A stretch of DNA of 64,000 nucleotides from Citricoccus alkalitolerans (GTDB lineage Bacteria > Actinomycetota > Actinomycetes > Actinomycetales > Micrococcaceae): the NCBI RefSeq assembly GCF_039528175.1, contig NZ_BAAALH010000002.1, positions 124,001 to 188,000 on the forward strand, written 5' to 3'. The notes below the pieces were generated by a model. That model saw nothing but the letters and a program-made list of their open reading frames with translations. It was not told where the DNA came from and did no database searches. This document shows, piece after piece, positions 16,408-25,320 of the stretch. The number at the start of each line of letters is the position of its first letter. Position 1 is the first letter of the stretch. A program made the translations under genes and the position numbers.

Positions 16408-16779
16408 TGATTGTCCCCTTCCTCAGACGGACTGCTTCGAGTCCCGGGGTCCCGCCGCAACAGCGGCCGCCCTCTGAACAGTCTTGCCATGTGTCCATCC
16501 TGCGACTCGTGTGTACGCATAGTGGTTCACTCGTTTCTGAAGCGTACAACGGAGAGGGATCACCCGTCGAGCATTCTTCCGAACGACGGAAACCCCATGG
16601 CGTTGCGCCAGGCGCCCTGGCGTGGTGGCCTGAACCATGACTTCATGCACGCCATGCGTACACATGAATCAACAAACGTACAGAAATCGCTAGACATGGT
16701 TTGAGGATTATGCCAGCATCGCTTCAACCACAGCCCATCTGCCACCGAACCGGTCCGACTGGACCGCACGAGGAGAAGC
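16408..16779. other. Divergent promoter region between FAD oxidoreductase and ABC permease
   Basis: A 372-base interval with repeated GTACG/CGTACA elements at about 16512, 16542, 16655 and 16674. One is the exact 15-bp match to the binding-protein promoter. TGTACGC (16512-16518) and GCGTACA (16542-16548) are inverted repeats 23 nt apart. The interval is noticeably richer in A/T than its surroundings. No coding frame is convincing. Confidence 0.5.
16512..16526. promoter_or_regulatory. Shared 15-bp operator TGTACGCATAGTGGT
   Basis: Identical in inverted orientation to 11204-11218. It sits about 105 bases upstream of the FAD oxidoreductase and 250 bases upstream of the permease. The match extends imperfectly on the right (TTCAC versus CGCTTG). 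Confidence 0.6.
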
Positions 16780-17625
16780 GTGGAAACCATCATCGAAGAA
16801 CCGGCGCCTACCACCGGGATCCCCGCTCCCCAGCGCGCCTCGTTCCATGACAACCCCTGGTCCACCCCGCTCCTAGGGGCGATTGGCGTGGTCGCCTTCA
16901 TGGGCGTTTGGGAGCTGGCCCCACGGATCGGCCTGGTCGACGGCGACTACCTGCCCCCGTTCGGCGTGGTTATGGTCCAGCTGGTTTCCCTGTTGGCCGA
17001 CCCAGTCTTTTGGGAGGCCTTGGGCGACACCATGCTTTCGTGGCTCATCGGAGTGGCCATCTCCCTCTCCGCCGGCGCCGCCATTGGACTGGTCATCGGT
17101 TCCAGCGAGGTGCTGATCCGCTACACCACGTCGACCATCGAATTCCTTCGGCCCATTCCTTCGGTTGCCTTGATCCCCATCGCCATCGTGCTCTTCGGGA
17201 TCAACTCCACCGCCACCGTCTTCGTCATCGTGTGGGCGTGCTTCTGGGTCATCCTCGTCCACGTCATGAGCGGGATCGACGACGTCGACCCGGTCGCCGA
17301 ATCGACGGCACGCAGCTATGGCCTCGGCTGGGCCTGGCGGGCCCGGTTCGTGACCTTCCCCACGGCCTTGCCCTTCCTCATGACCGGGCTGAGGCTCTGC
17401 GGGACCATCGCCCTCGTCGTCGGCATCACTATCGAGCTGGTCGTGGGAACGCCCGGGCTGGGGGAACTGATCGCCACCAGCCAAAGCGCAGGCAACGTGT
17501 CCACCGTCTACGCGCTGGCCCTCTTGACCGGTGTCCTCGGGCTGGCGATCAATTACGGCATGAAGTTCATCGAGAACCGGGCCCTGCATTGGCATCCCTC
17601 CGTGCGATCGGAGCAGCCGGCATGA
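16780..17625 (+). CDS. ABC transporter permease (SsuC/TauC/NrtB type)
   Basis: A 281-residue membrane protein with about six hydrophobic segments and the binding-protein-dependent permease fold. The EAA-loop region lies near residues 175-195 (AESTARSYGLGWAWRARFVTFPTALPF). The GTG start is preceded by AGGAG four bases upstream. Its stop overlaps the ATG of a second permease by 4 nt, so the importer uses a heterodimeric channel. Partners are the ATPase two genes downstream and, by shared operator, the binding protein at 10105-11103. Confidence 0.87.
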   Translation: METIIEEPAPTTGIPAPQRASFHDNPWSTPLLGAIGVVAFMGVWELAPRIGLVDGDYLPPFGVVMVQLVSLLADPVFWEALGDTMLSWLIGVAISLSAGAAIGLVIGSSEVLIRYTTSTIEFLRPIPSVALIPIAIVLFGINSTATVFVIVWACFWVILVHVMSGIDDVDPVAESTARSYGLGWAWRARFVTFPTALPFLMTGLRLCGTIALVVGITIELVVGTPGLGELIATSQSAGNVSTVYALALLTGVLGLAINYGMKFIENRALHWHPSVRSEQPA

Positions 17626-18395
17626 CCAAGGCACGCTCGATCTCCGCCATGGTGGCGCTACCCTTCCTCCTGGTCCTGCTGTGGTGGGTGGCCACCCTCG
17701 GCAACACCAACCCCTTCATCCCCAAGCCGGGGGCCCTCCTCACGGACCTGTGGGAAACCTGGGCCAACTCGCGCTTCCTCGAGCACGTGGTCCCCTCGAT
17801 CGTCCGGCTGCTCAGCGGCCTATCGATCGCGATAGTCGGTGGCATCGTCCTTGGCGTCCTCATCGGTTCCAACCTCACCGTCCGAAAGATCATGGGACCG
17901 ATCCTGGAGTTCGTCCGCGCCATCCCGCCACCGGTGCTGCTACCGGTCCTCATGATGGTGATCGGCATCGGCGACGAGACCAAGGTGTTTCTCATTGCCC
18001 TCGGCTGCCTGTGGCCGGTCCTGCTCAACACCGTGGACGGCGTGCGGTCCGTGGACCCTGTCCTGCGGGACACCACGAGTTCGTACAACATCGGCGGCAT
18101 GACCCGACTCCGGTTTTTCCTCCTGCCGGCCGCACTGCCCCGCATCGTGACCGGGGTTCGGCTGTCCCTGCCGATCGCGTTGATCCTGATGGTCGCCTCG
18201 GAGATGTATGCCGCCACCAACGGCCTGGGCTTCTCGATCATCTACTTCCAGCGGACCTTCCAGAATGGCCCCATGTGGGCGGGCGTGGTGGTCCTGGGGC
18301 TGGTCGGCATCCTCATGGCACTCGCCTTCCGGTGGTTCGAACGCCGGATCCTGTCCTGGTACTACGCACAAAGGGAGTTGGAAACCAGTGGTTGA
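17622..18395 (+). CDS. ABC transporter permease (SsuC/TauC type), second subunit
   Basis: A 257-residue permease with a similar fold to its upstream neighbour (PFIPKPGALLTDLW, EFVRAIPPPVLLPVLMM and the EAA-like RDTTSSYNIGGMTRLRFFLL). The ATG overlaps the first permease stop (ATGA), and its own end overlaps the GTG of the ATPase gene. The three genes are therefore translationally coupled. A purine-rich GGAGCAG lies upstream of the start. Confidence 0.87.
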   Translation: MTKARSISAMVALPFLLVLLWWVATLGNTNPFIPKPGALLTDLWETWANSRFLEHVVPSIVRLLSGLSIAIVGGIVLGVLIGSNLTVRKIMGPILEFVRAIPPPVLLPVLMMVIGIGDETKVFLIALGCLWPVLLNTVDGVRSVDPVLRDTTSSYNIGGMTRLRFFLLPAALPRIVTGVRLSLPIALILMVASEMYAATNGLGFSIIYFQRTFQNGPMWAGVVVLGLVGILMALAFRWFERRILSWYYAQRELETSG

Positions 18396-19233
18396 CACCC
18401 AGAGCAACAGCGACATCTTGTTGTCCGTCCGGTCCATGAAGAAGGTCTACCCCACTCCGGGAGGGCCGGTGGAAGCCGTCCGGGACCTAACCTTCGACCT
18501 GCGCCGGGGGGAGTTCGCGTGCATCGTGGGGCCCTCGGGATCCGGCAAGACCACGCTCCTCAAGTGCATTTCGGGGCTCATGTCGCCGACATCGGGTGAG
18601 GTCGTCCTGGACGGCGAGCGCGTAGCCGGGCCGCCCCGCAACATGGCGCTGGTGTTCCAGGAATACGGGCGTTCGCTGTATTCCTGGCTCAAAGTCGAGG
18701 ACAACGTGGCGTTGCCGCTCCGGGCCGCGGGTATTGCCCCGGCCGAACGTCGCGAACGGGTGGCCGAAGCACTCGACGCGGTGAGCCTGGCGCACGTGCC
18801 CCAGTCCTACCCGTGGCAGCTCTCGGGCGGCATGCAGCAGCGCGTCGCCATTGCCCGGGCCGTGGCCTACCGTCCTGAGATCCTGTTGATGGATGAGCCC
18901 TTCGCCGCCGTCGACGCCCAGACCCGCGCCGACCTAGAGGACCTCGTCCGATCGGTATGGAAGAAGCTGGGTTTGACGGTCCTGTTCGTCACGCACGACA
19001 TCGACGAGTCCGTGTACCTCGGTGAACGGGTCATCATCCTGTCTTCGTCCCCCACCGTGGTGCAGGACGATGTCCGCATCGACCTGCCCCCCGAGCGGGA
19101 CCAGCTGGAGACCCGGTCTATGAAGCAGTTCGTTGTCCATCGCCACCACGTCTACGAACAGATCCAGTTGGCCAAGCGCGGCTTCCGGGCCGAGGACACC
19201 CGTCCGGTCCCGGTGGCACAGCCCTCCCCCTGA
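18388..19233 (+). CDS. ABC transporter ATP-binding protein (SsuB/TauB/NrtD type)
   Basis: A 281-residue ATPase energising the two permeases. Walker A (GPSGSGKTT, residues 46-54), the Q-loop (LVFQEYG), signature LSGGMQQR and Walker B (ILLMDEPF) with the H-loop HDIDE are all present. I chose the GTG with GGGAG 11 nt upstream because it overlaps the preceding stop by 8 nt; earlier in-frame codons lie inside the permease gene. The tail of about 35 residues after the ATPase core has no obvious motif. Confidence 0.9.
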   Translation: MVDTQSNSDILLSVRSMKKVYPTPGGPVEAVRDLTFDLRRGEFACIVGPSGSGKTTLLKCISGLMSPTSGEVVLDGERVAGPPRNMALVFQEYGRSLYSWLKVEDNVALPLRAAGIAPAERRERVAEALDAVSLAHVPQSYPWQLSGGMQQRVAIARAVAYRPEILLMDEPFAAVDAQTRADLEDLVRSVWKKLGLTVLFVTHDIDESVYLGERVIILSSSPTVVQDDVRIDLPPERDQLETRSMKQFVVHRHHVYEQIQLAKRGFRAEDTRPVPVAQPSP

Positions 19234-19287
19234 ACGCCGGCCAGTCTGTCGGGATTCCGGCACAGGTGGCCGTCCCGAGCCTGGTGG

Positions 19288-20484
19288 CTAACGAACGAAT
19301 GCGCTGTGCCCAGTCAGGGCGCGCCCGAGGATCAGCGTGTTCATCTCGCGGGTGCCCTCGAACGTGTACATGGCCTCGGCATCCATGAAGTAGCGGACCA
19401 CGTCGTTCTCCAGGAGCAGGCCGTTGCCGCCCACGGTCTCCCGGGCCAGGGCCGCGGACTCGCGGAGCCGGTTGCCGGCCACCAGCTTGATCAGGCTCGG
19501 CGCCACGTCATCCGCCACGGGATGCGTGGTGGTGCGCACGGCCAGGGCAAGGGTCTGGGCGATGTTCTCCACGATCCGCACCAGCTTGTCCTGCACCAGC
19601 TGGAAGGACGCGATGGGGCGGCCGAACTGCTCACGCCGCTGCGCATATCGCAGGGCTGCCTCGTAGGCGGCCAGCTGCATGCCGGCGGAGCTCCAGGCGA
19701 TCTCGGGGCGCAGGGTGCGGAAGGCGCGGTTGAGGTCCGCGAACGAGGCGATGCGCGGCAACCGCAGGTCGTCCGGGACGTAGACCTCCCGCAGGGTGAT
19801 GTCCGCGTTGTGGACGGTCCGCAGCGCCGCCTTGTGCTGGATCACGGACATCTCCACGCCCGGCGACTCGGCGGGGACCAGGAAGGCCAGGACGCGGTCG
19901 CCGCCCTCCTCCCGGGCCACCACCACGGCATGGTCCGAGATCGTGGCGTTGCCGATCCACCGCTTGGCCCCGTTGAGAACCCACCCCTCGCCCTCACGGC
20001 GAGCTGTGGTGGACAGGCCGCCGGCGATGTCCGATCCGTGCTCGGGCTCGGTGAGGGCGAAGCAGCCGGTCATCCGGAAGTCGATGATGTCCCGGTCCCA
20101 GTCGGCCACCTGCGCGGGGCTCCCTCCCTCCAGTACGAGGGTGCGGAACATCCCTACCTGGCCGCCATAGGTCATGGACACGGACAGGTCGGCACGGCAC
20201 AACTCGACGCTGCGGAACCCCCGGTACAGGGCCCGGGTCCGGCCCTCACCGTCCACGAGGGCAGGGTCGTCCACGAGCCGCATCTCGGCCAGCGGCCCGC
20301 GGAGGTGGCCGAGGTGGGCCGCGCGCTCCCAGTGGTCCGGGAGGCTCGGTCGGACGTGTTCGTCGAGGTAGGCCCTCAGTTGGAGCAGCTTGGCCCGCTC
20401 CGGGGCGGTCAGGTCAGCGGCGAACCCGAGCAGGTCACCGGGATAGGTCAGCTCGGTCTCATGCTGAACGGCGGCCTCAGTCAT
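19288..20484 (-). CDS. Acyl-CoA dehydrogenase (glutaryl-CoA dehydrogenase-like)
   Basis: A 398-residue FAD enzyme expected to introduce a 2,3 double bond into an acyl-CoA. FAD/substrate motifs CFALTEPEHGSDIAG (near residue 140) and WVLNGAKRWIGNA, and the C-terminal YTFEGTREMNTLILGRALTG, are clear. The Glu in FEGT matches the catalytic base of glutaryl-CoA dehydrogenase. It is the last gene of a four-gene run with 4-nt overlaps throughout. It is paralogous to the dehydrogenase at 55150-56361, which is likewise paired with an acyl-CoA ligase. Confidence 0.9.
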   Translation of the reverse strand: MTEAAVQHETELTYPGDLLGFAADLTAPERAKLLQLRAYLDEHVRPSLPDHWERAAHLGHLRGPLAEMRLVDDPALVDGEGRTRALYRGFRSVELCRADLSVSMTYGGQVGMFRTLVLEGGSPAQVADWDRDIIDFRMTGCFALTEPEHGSDIAGGLSTTARREGEGWVLNGAKRWIGNATISDHAVVVAREEGGDRVLAFLVPAESPGVEMSVIQHKAALRTVHNADITLREVYVPDDLRLPRIASFADLNRAFRTLRPEIAWSSAGMQLAAYEAALRYAQRREQFGRPIASFQLVQDKLVRIVENIAQTLALAVRTTTHPVADDVAPSLIKLVAGNRLRESAALARETVGGNGLLLENDVVRYFMDAEAMYTFEGTREMNTLILGRALTGHSAFVR

Positions 20485-22124
20485 GGTGTCCTTCCGCGGG
20501 CTTCGCGGTCGCGGGTCAGGTCCAGGCGCAGTTGGGCGAGGTTCAGCTTTCCCTGGGGGCTCCGTTCCAGCAGGGACCGGACCATCACGTGCCGGGGCTT
20601 CTTGTAGCCGGCTAACCGGGGGGCTGCGTGGTCCAGGATGGCTGCGGCTGTCGTCGCGTCCTGCACGGCGACGGCCGCAGCCACGATCTCCCCGAAGCGT
20701 GCGTCCGGAAGCCCCACCACTACGGCGTCGAGGACCGAGGGATGACTGAGCAGGGCCTCCTCCACCTCCTGCGGATAGACCTTCTCACCTCCGGTATTGA
20801 CCACGGAGCTGCCGCGGCCCAGAAACTCGATGTGGCGGTCCTCCAGGACGCGGACCCAGTCGCCGGGCACCACATGCCGCCTTCCGCGGATCACCGGGAA
20901 CGTCTCCGCCGTCTTCTGTTCATCACCGTGGTATCCGCGGGGCAGCGCGCCGTGGGAGGCCAGGATTCCCAGTGCGCCGACACGGTCCTGGACCTCATTG
21001 AGGCCCTCATCGAGCACGACGGCGGTGGGGAACAGTCGCGGACGTCCCGGCAGGTCCTCTGCCCCCTCGGTCCGGGTGACGGCGAAACCGCCACCCTCGG
21101 TGGTGGCCAGCAGGTCCACGATGGAGACGTTGCCCTGCTCGTGGAAGCGGCGTTTGGCCTCAGGACTGAAGCGCATCCCCGAACTGTAGACGGACGTGAG
21201 GTGGCCGAGCCGGACGCCCAGCCGCACGGCGGCGTCCAGCACGGGGAGGGCGACGGCGTCACCAGCGACCACGAGGCGGGTGGCCCCTCTCTCCGTGGCG
21301 AGTTGGACTGCGGCCTCCCCGTCCAGGCGGGGCGAATCGGTGGTGAGGACCGTCCCGCCCAGGACCAGCGTGCTGAGGGAGACGGTCAGGGCGGTCCCGT
21401 GGATGAACGGGGCCAGGGGCAGGGTGACCACGTGTGGCGTGCCCGCGTCCAACGCGGCGGCCACGGCTCCGGCCACATCGCCGGGAGGCTCCAGCCCCAG
21501 GACCGTGTAGGTGCTGAACAGTTGCGAGGCAAACAGGTCGGAGGCCATCCACCGTGCCGCCTTGGGCCGTCCCGTGGTGCCGCCGGTGTAGATCCAGAGT
21601 TCCGCGTCCTCGGGGGGAGACGGCGGGAGATGACCGTCCCGGGCCACGGCCGTGTCCCACGGCAGGACAGCCAGCGAACCGGGCGCGGCACCCGTTGCGG
21701 CCCGATTTGCCGGGAGCCCCGGCCCGTCCTGCACCCGGATCAGGACGGGCGGGGAGGCGAGCAGATCCAGCGCTCCGTCCACGATCTCCTCGAGCGAGTC
21801 CGGCGCCACCAAGGCGGCGGCCTGGGAGTCCTCCAGCAGTTCCGCCAAGTCGCTGGAGCGGAGCCGGTAGTTGAGCGGCGCCGGGATGATCCCGGTGGCC
21901 AGGCACGCGTAGACGGCGATGAGGAACTCGGGCCGGTTGTACAACAGGATCGCCAAGCGGTCACCAGGGCGGACGCCGTGGTCCTCCAAGGCCTGGGCCA
22001 GTCCGGCGGCCTCGCGGGTCAGCTGTCCGTAGCTCCAGGTCCGTCCGTCGGCGCCCACCACGGCCGTCCGGTCCGGACAGGCCGCGCCGATCCCCTGCCA
22101 GACGAGGCTGTGCTGGCCGCTCAT
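20481..22124 (-). CDS. Acyl-CoA synthetase (AMP-forming, ANL superfamily)
   Basis: A 547-residue adenylating enzyme that would activate a carboxylic acid to its CoA thioester with ATP. The P-loop-like A3 motif is IYTGGTTGRPKA near residue 190, with the A8-like GDWVRVLEDRHIEFLGR and NTGGEKVYPQEVEEAL, and the catalytic Lys near the C-terminus (ERSPQGKLNLAQL). It overlaps both neighbours by 4 nt. Pairing with dehydrogenase, SDR and MaoC hydratase suggests beta-oxidation of an aromatic or alicyclic side chain, for example a phenylpropanoid acid; the substrate is inferred. Confidence 0.88.
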   Translation of the reverse strand: MSGQHSLVWQGIGAACPDRTAVVGADGRTWSYGQLTREAAGLAQALEDHGVRPGDRLAILLYNRPEFLIAVYACLATGIIPAPLNYRLRSSDLAELLEDSQAAALVAPDSLEEIVDGALDLLASPPVLIRVQDGPGLPANRAATGAAPGSLAVLPWDTAVARDGHLPPSPPEDAELWIYTGGTTGRPKAARWMASDLFASQLFSTYTVLGLEPPGDVAGAVAAALDAGTPHVVTLPLAPFIHGTALTVSLSTLVLGGTVLTTDSPRLDGEAAVQLATERGATRLVVAGDAVALPVLDAAVRLGVRLGHLTSVYSSGMRFSPEAKRRFHEQGNVSIVDLLATTEGGGFAVTRTEGAEDLPGRPRLFPTAVVLDEGLNEVQDRVGALGILASHGALPRGYHGDEQKTAETFPVIRGRRHVVPGDWVRVLEDRHIEFLGRGSSVVNTGGEKVYPQEVEEALLSHPSVLDAVVVGLPDARFGEIVAAAVAVQDATTAAAILDHAAPRLAGYKKPRHVMVRSLLERSPQGKLNLAQLRLDLTRDREARGRTP

Positions 22125-23053
22125 GCCCCCTCCCGGGCGGACCGCGGACCGGACGGCTGAGCCTGGCCGTCCAGGCCTCCGTGCCAGGCGCCGTCGATCG
22201 CCTCCGGCGACCAGCCGCCGTCGTGGTCCAGGGTGCGCAGCACGTCCGGGTGGGAGTAGAGCGTCAGGCGGTCCCCGCCGAGTCCGATGGCCTGACCCGT
22301 CACATCCGAGGCGGCTTCAGAGGCGAGCCAGACGACCAGCGGCGCCACGTCATCGGGAGAACCGAGGGCATGCTCCCGCCGGTAGATGGCGGGAATGGGA
22401 TGACCTTGGAGGAAGTCCTCGTAGACCTGCGCATAGGCGGGAATGGTCGCCGTCATGGGCGAGAGGGCCGTGGGAACCACGGTATTGACCGTGATGGCTG
22501 CCCGGGCCAGCTCCAGGGACCACGTCCGTGCCATCGCCACCAGGCCCGCCTTCGCCGCGGCGTAATTGGTCTGACCAAAACTGCCGAACTGCCCTGCGGG
22601 GGAGCCGATCAGGATGATCCGTCCTCCCTCACCCTGGTCGCGCATCGCCACGGCGGCCGCTCGGCCGCAGGTGAAGGCGCCGCGGAGGTGGGAGGAGATA
22701 ACCAGGTCGAAGTCCTCGTCGGACATCTTCCACAGCACGCGGTCCCGCAGCGCCCCGGCGTTGGCCACCATGATGTCCAGCCGGCCGAACTCCTCCATCG
22801 CCGCGTTCACGAGCTCTTGTGCCGTGGCCGCCGTGCCCACGGCGGCCACCACGGTGACGGCGCGGCCCCCGGCAGCCCGGATCCGCTCGGCGGTGGCGTC
22901 CGCCGTGGAACCGTCCAGGTCATTGACCACGACGGCGGCTCCGGCCGCGGCCAGGGCCAGCGCGTAGGCCTGGCCCAGGCTCCGTCCCGCACCGGTCACC
23001 ACAGCGACCCGGCCGTCAAGACGCGTGGGGCCACCGGGCGTGGGGACGCTCAT
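22121..23053 (-). CDS. Short-chain dehydrogenase/reductase (3-hydroxyacyl-CoA dehydrogenase-like)
   Basis: A 310-residue SDR with the cofactor motif TGAGRSLGQA (residues 21-30), the NAG motif (VANAG) and the catalytic YAAAK (NYAAAKAG). A C-terminal extension of about 40 residues goes beyond the usual 250-270. Position between a MaoC hydratase and a CoA ligase favours oxidation of a 3-hydroxyacyl-CoA. ATGA overlaps link it to both neighbours. Confidence 0.85.
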   Translation of the reverse strand: MSVPTPGGPTRLDGRVAVVTGAGRSLGQAYALALAAAGAAVVVNDLDGSTADATAERIRAAGGRAVTVVAAVGTAATAQELVNAAMEEFGRLDIMVANAGALRDRVLWKMSDEDFDLVISSHLRGAFTCGRAAAVAMRDQGEGGRIILIGSPAGQFGSFGQTNYAAAKAGLVAMARTWSLELARAAITVNTVVPTALSPMTATIPAYAQVYEDFLQGHPIPAIYRREHALGSPDDVAPLVVWLASEAASDVTGQAIGLGGDRLTLYSHPDVLRTLDHDGGWSPEAIDGAWHGGLDGQAQPSGPRSAREGA

Positions 23054-23520
23054 CGGTAGTACCTCAGGACGAATTCGGCCACGCAGACGGGCTTCTCCCC
23101 GCCCTCGAGCTCATAGGTGACCTTCAGGACGACCTGCCATCCGCCGTCGAGCTCCGTCACCTCCAGCACCTCGGCCCCAGCCCGGACCCGGGCGCCGGCC
23201 GGCGTGGGCGCCGGGAACCGCACCTTGTTGAGGCCGTAGTTGATCCCGACGCCAGCCCCGGTCACCTTCCACAATTGCGCCAGATGAGGCACAACGATGC
23301 TCAGGGACAGCAGGCCGTGGGCGATCCGCGTGCCGTAGACGCTGCTCGCGGCGAAAGCCTCATCCACGTGGATCGGGTTGTGGTCTCCCGTCAGGTCTGC
23401 GAAGACGTCGATGTCCTCCTGGCTGATGGTCCGCCAGTCAGAGGGGCCCAGGGTCCGGCCCTGCAGGCCGGGTAAGTCGTCCAGGGACACGATCACCGGT
23501 GTGGTCAATGGGGTGCTCAT
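23050..23520 (-). CDS. MaoC-like (R)-enoyl-CoA hydratase
   Basis: A 156-residue hot-dog-fold protein. The hydratase signature is visible: DIDVFADLTGDHNPIHVDEAFA with the Asp and His of the active site, followed by RIAHGLLSLS. AAAGGG precedes the ATG; a longer upstream frame crosses the operator region and was not used. It is the first gene of the MaoC/SDR/ligase/dehydrogenase operon. Its promoter carries a MarR-type palindrome matching the one next to the MarR gene at 58161. Confidence 0.88.
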   Translation of the reverse strand: MSTPLTTPVIVSLDDLPGLQGRTLGPSDWRTISQEDIDVFADLTGDHNPIHVDEAFAASSVYGTRIAHGLLSLSIVVPHLAQLWKVTGAGVGINYGLNKVRFPAPTPAGARVRAGAEVLEVTELDGGWQVVLKVTYELEGGEKPVCVAEFVLRYYR

Positions 23521-23531
23521 ACGGATTCCCT

Positions 23532-23550
23532 TTCTCAGGTTGCCTGAAAC
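23532..23550. promoter_or_regulatory. MarR-type operator (imperfect) upstream of the MaoC operon
   Basis: TTCTCAGGTTGCCTGAAAC matches 15 of 19 positions of the perfect palindrome at 58083-58101. It lies 11 nt upstream of the MaoC start, where a bound repressor would block transcription or initiation. Confidence 0.6.
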
Positions 23551-23583
23551 ATAGGGGGACAGGAAGCCGCGCCTCCACCCTCC

Positions 23584-23598
23584 TTCCGTTCTTCGGAA
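23584..23598. promoter_or_regulatory. TTCCG-N5-CGGAA operator upstream of the ABC/IclR operon
   Basis: TTCCGTTCTTCGGAA is a perfect 5-5-5 inverted repeat, extending to 7-5-7 (23582-23600). The same pattern occurs at 29549, 47068 and, with one mismatch, 29577 and 51636. It lies 74 bases upstream of the ATPase start in an operon that includes an IclR gene. Confidence 0.6.
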
Positions 23599-23637
23599 GG
23601 GACCGTTCTGGCCCGCGTCAGCCCCGGTTACCGTGAC

Positions 23638-23653
23638 TGTGATCCACCTCACC
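23638..23653. promoter_or_regulatory. CRP/GlxR-like site upstream of the ABC/IclR operon
   Basis: TGTGATCCACCTCACC fits TGTGA-N6-TCACA with one mismatch. It is 18 bases from the GTG start, between the TTCCG operator and the ribosome-binding site. This position suggests repression or overlap with the transcription start. Confidence 0.5.
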
Positions 23654-23671
23654 CTTGTAGGAGGTCCATCC

Positions 23672-24526
23672 GTGGTGCAGACCAGCCCAGCAGACGTCAG
23701 AGCAGACGCCCCCACGCCTGAGAACAACCCACCGGAGGCGGCACCGGCCACCTTCTCCATCAAATCCGTGTCCAAGGTGTTCGCCACCAAGACCCAGCGC
23801 ACCGAGGCACTTCAAGACATCAACCTGGACATCTCCGAAGGCGAGACCGTCTCCCTGATCGGCCGCTCCGGCTGCGGCAAGTCCACCCTCCTGCGGATCA
23901 TGGCCGGACTGTTGCCGCCCACCGAGGGCAACGTCTACGTCTCCGGAAAGCCGCTCTGGAAGGGACATGCCGTGGAAAGCGGAGTGCTGGAGCAACTCGG
24001 GGTGGTCTTCCAGGAGCCCCACCTGTTCCCGTGGTTCGACATCACGGACAACATCGCCCTGCCCCTCAAGCTCCGGGGGGTGGGCAAGACTGAGCGCCGG
24101 CGCCGGGCCACCGAGTTGGCCGACCTGGTGGGACTGGGCGACTTCCTGAAGTCCTACCCGCGTGAGCTCTCCGGCGGCATGCGTCAGCGAGTGGCCATCG
24201 CCCGAGCCCTGAGCAGGGACCCCGAGCTGCTGCTCATGGACGAACCCTTCGGCGCCCTGGACGCCCTGACCCGCGAGAAGATGAATCTGGAACTCCAGCG
24301 CATCACCCAGGCCACGGAGGCCACCGTCGTCTTCGTCACGCATGACATCGCCGAGGCGGTCTTCATCGGGGACCGGGTGGTGCAGCTGACCCCCCGCCCG
24401 GGACGCATCCAGTCCATCGTTGAGGTCCGCCTCGACCGCCCGCGCCCGCTCGACGTCCAGGCCACCGAGGCCTTCGGCTCGACCGTCCGCGATCTCCGGC
24501 ACGCTCTGGAAAGCGAGGAATCATGA
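23672..24526 (+). CDS. ABC transporter ATP-binding protein (SsuB/TauB type)
   Basis: A 284-residue ATPase. Walker A GRSGCGKST near residue 72, Q-loop VVFQEPHLFPW, signature LSGGMRQR, Walker B LLLMDEPFGALD and the switch His (THDIAEAVF) are intact. The first roughly 25 residues are a Pro/Ala-rich extension. The GTG is preceded by AGGAGG seven bases away. It leads a four-gene operon (ATPase, permease, IclR, binding protein) joined by 4-nt overlaps. Confidence 0.9.
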   Translation: MVQTSPADVRADAPTPENNPPEAAPATFSIKSVSKVFATKTQRTEALQDINLDISEGETVSLIGRSGCGKSTLLRIMAGLLPPTEGNVYVSGKPLWKGHAVESGVLEQLGVVFQEPHLFPWFDITDNIALPLKLRGVGKTERRRRATELADLVGLGDFLKSYPRELSGGMRQRVAIARALSRDPELLLMDEPFGALDALTREKMNLELQRITQATEATVVFVTHDIAEAVFIGDRVVQLTPRPGRIQSIVEVRLDRPRPLDVQATEAFGSTVRDLRHALESEES

Positions 24527-25320
24527 ACTCGTCACGGTTGAGAAGACTCCTACCCTGGGTCGGCGCGCCCCTGCTCATCGTGATGCTGTGCACCGTCTGG
24601 GAGATCAGCGTCCGAGCTTTCGACGTCTCCACGCTGATCCTGCCACCGCCTTCCATGATCGCCGAGCGGCTGGGAGAACTGGTCCAGGACCCGGAAGTGT
24701 GGGGCCACGCGTGGATCACCGCCTCGGAGATCATCATGGGCTTCCTGCTGGCCGTGGTCCTCGGCGTCCTGGTGGGCGTCGTCCTGGGCAAGGTGGCCTG
24801 GCTGGAGATGACGGTCCGGCCGATCATCGTCCTGCTGCAGGTGGTGCCGAAGGTCGCCTTCGTGCCGTTGTTCGTCATCTGGTTCGGTTTCGGCATGAGC
24901 TCCAAGGTCATCATCGCCGCCATGCTGGCCTTCTTCCCGATCATGCTGAATGTCCTGCTGGGGGTGAAGTCGATCGACCCAGGGCACCGGGACGTCATGA
25001 CCGCCCTGAACGCGGGCAAGATGCAGCGCTTCACCAACCTCGATTTCCGCAGCGTGATGCCGTACCTGCTGGCAGGCATGGAGACCGGAATCGTGTTCGC
25101 CGTGATCGGGGCCATCGTGGGCGAGTACCTCGGCGGAAACGAGGGCCTCGGCTACATGGTGGTACGGACCCTGAACCAGCTGGATGCCCCCGGACTGTTC
25201 GGCGTGGTCGTCCTGCTCGCCGCCCTGGGGCTGGTGCTCTACGGGGCGGTCTTCATCCTGAAGCGCTTCCTGATCCCGTGGCATGAGTCCGTGTACTCAC
25301 AGCAGGGGAACGTGGCATGA
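24523..25320 (+). CDS. ABC transporter permease (SsuC/TauC type)
   Basis: A 265-residue permease with six hydrophobic segments and the EAA-loop segment near residues 155-175 (DVMTALNAGKMQRFTNLDFRSVMPY). It overlaps the ATPase stop (ATGA). Only one permease is encoded, so a homodimeric channel is likely, unlike the heterodimeric system at 16.8-19.2 kb. Confidence 0.88.
   Translation: MNSSRLRRLLPWVGAPLLIVMLCTVWEISVRAFDVSTLILPPPSMIAERLGELVQDPEVWGHAWITASEIIMGFLLAVVLGVLVGVVLGKVAWLEMTVRPIIVLLQVVPKVAFVPLFVIWFGFGMSSKVIIAAMLAFFPIMLNVLLGVKSIDPGHRDVMTALNAGKMQRFTNLDFRSVMPYLLAGMETGIVFAVIGAIVGEYLGGNEGLGYMVVRTLNQLDAPGLFGVVVLLAALGLVLYGAVFILKRFLIPWHESVYSQQGNVA

Noticed and set aside
16873..17634. A 253-codon acidic/His-rich frame opposite the first ABC permease
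   Set aside because: Antisense of a hydrophobic membrane protein; typical artefact composition.
20628..22160. A 510-codon open frame opposite the acyl-CoA ligase
   Set aside because: Antisense shadow; the ligase motifs on the minus strand are unambiguous.
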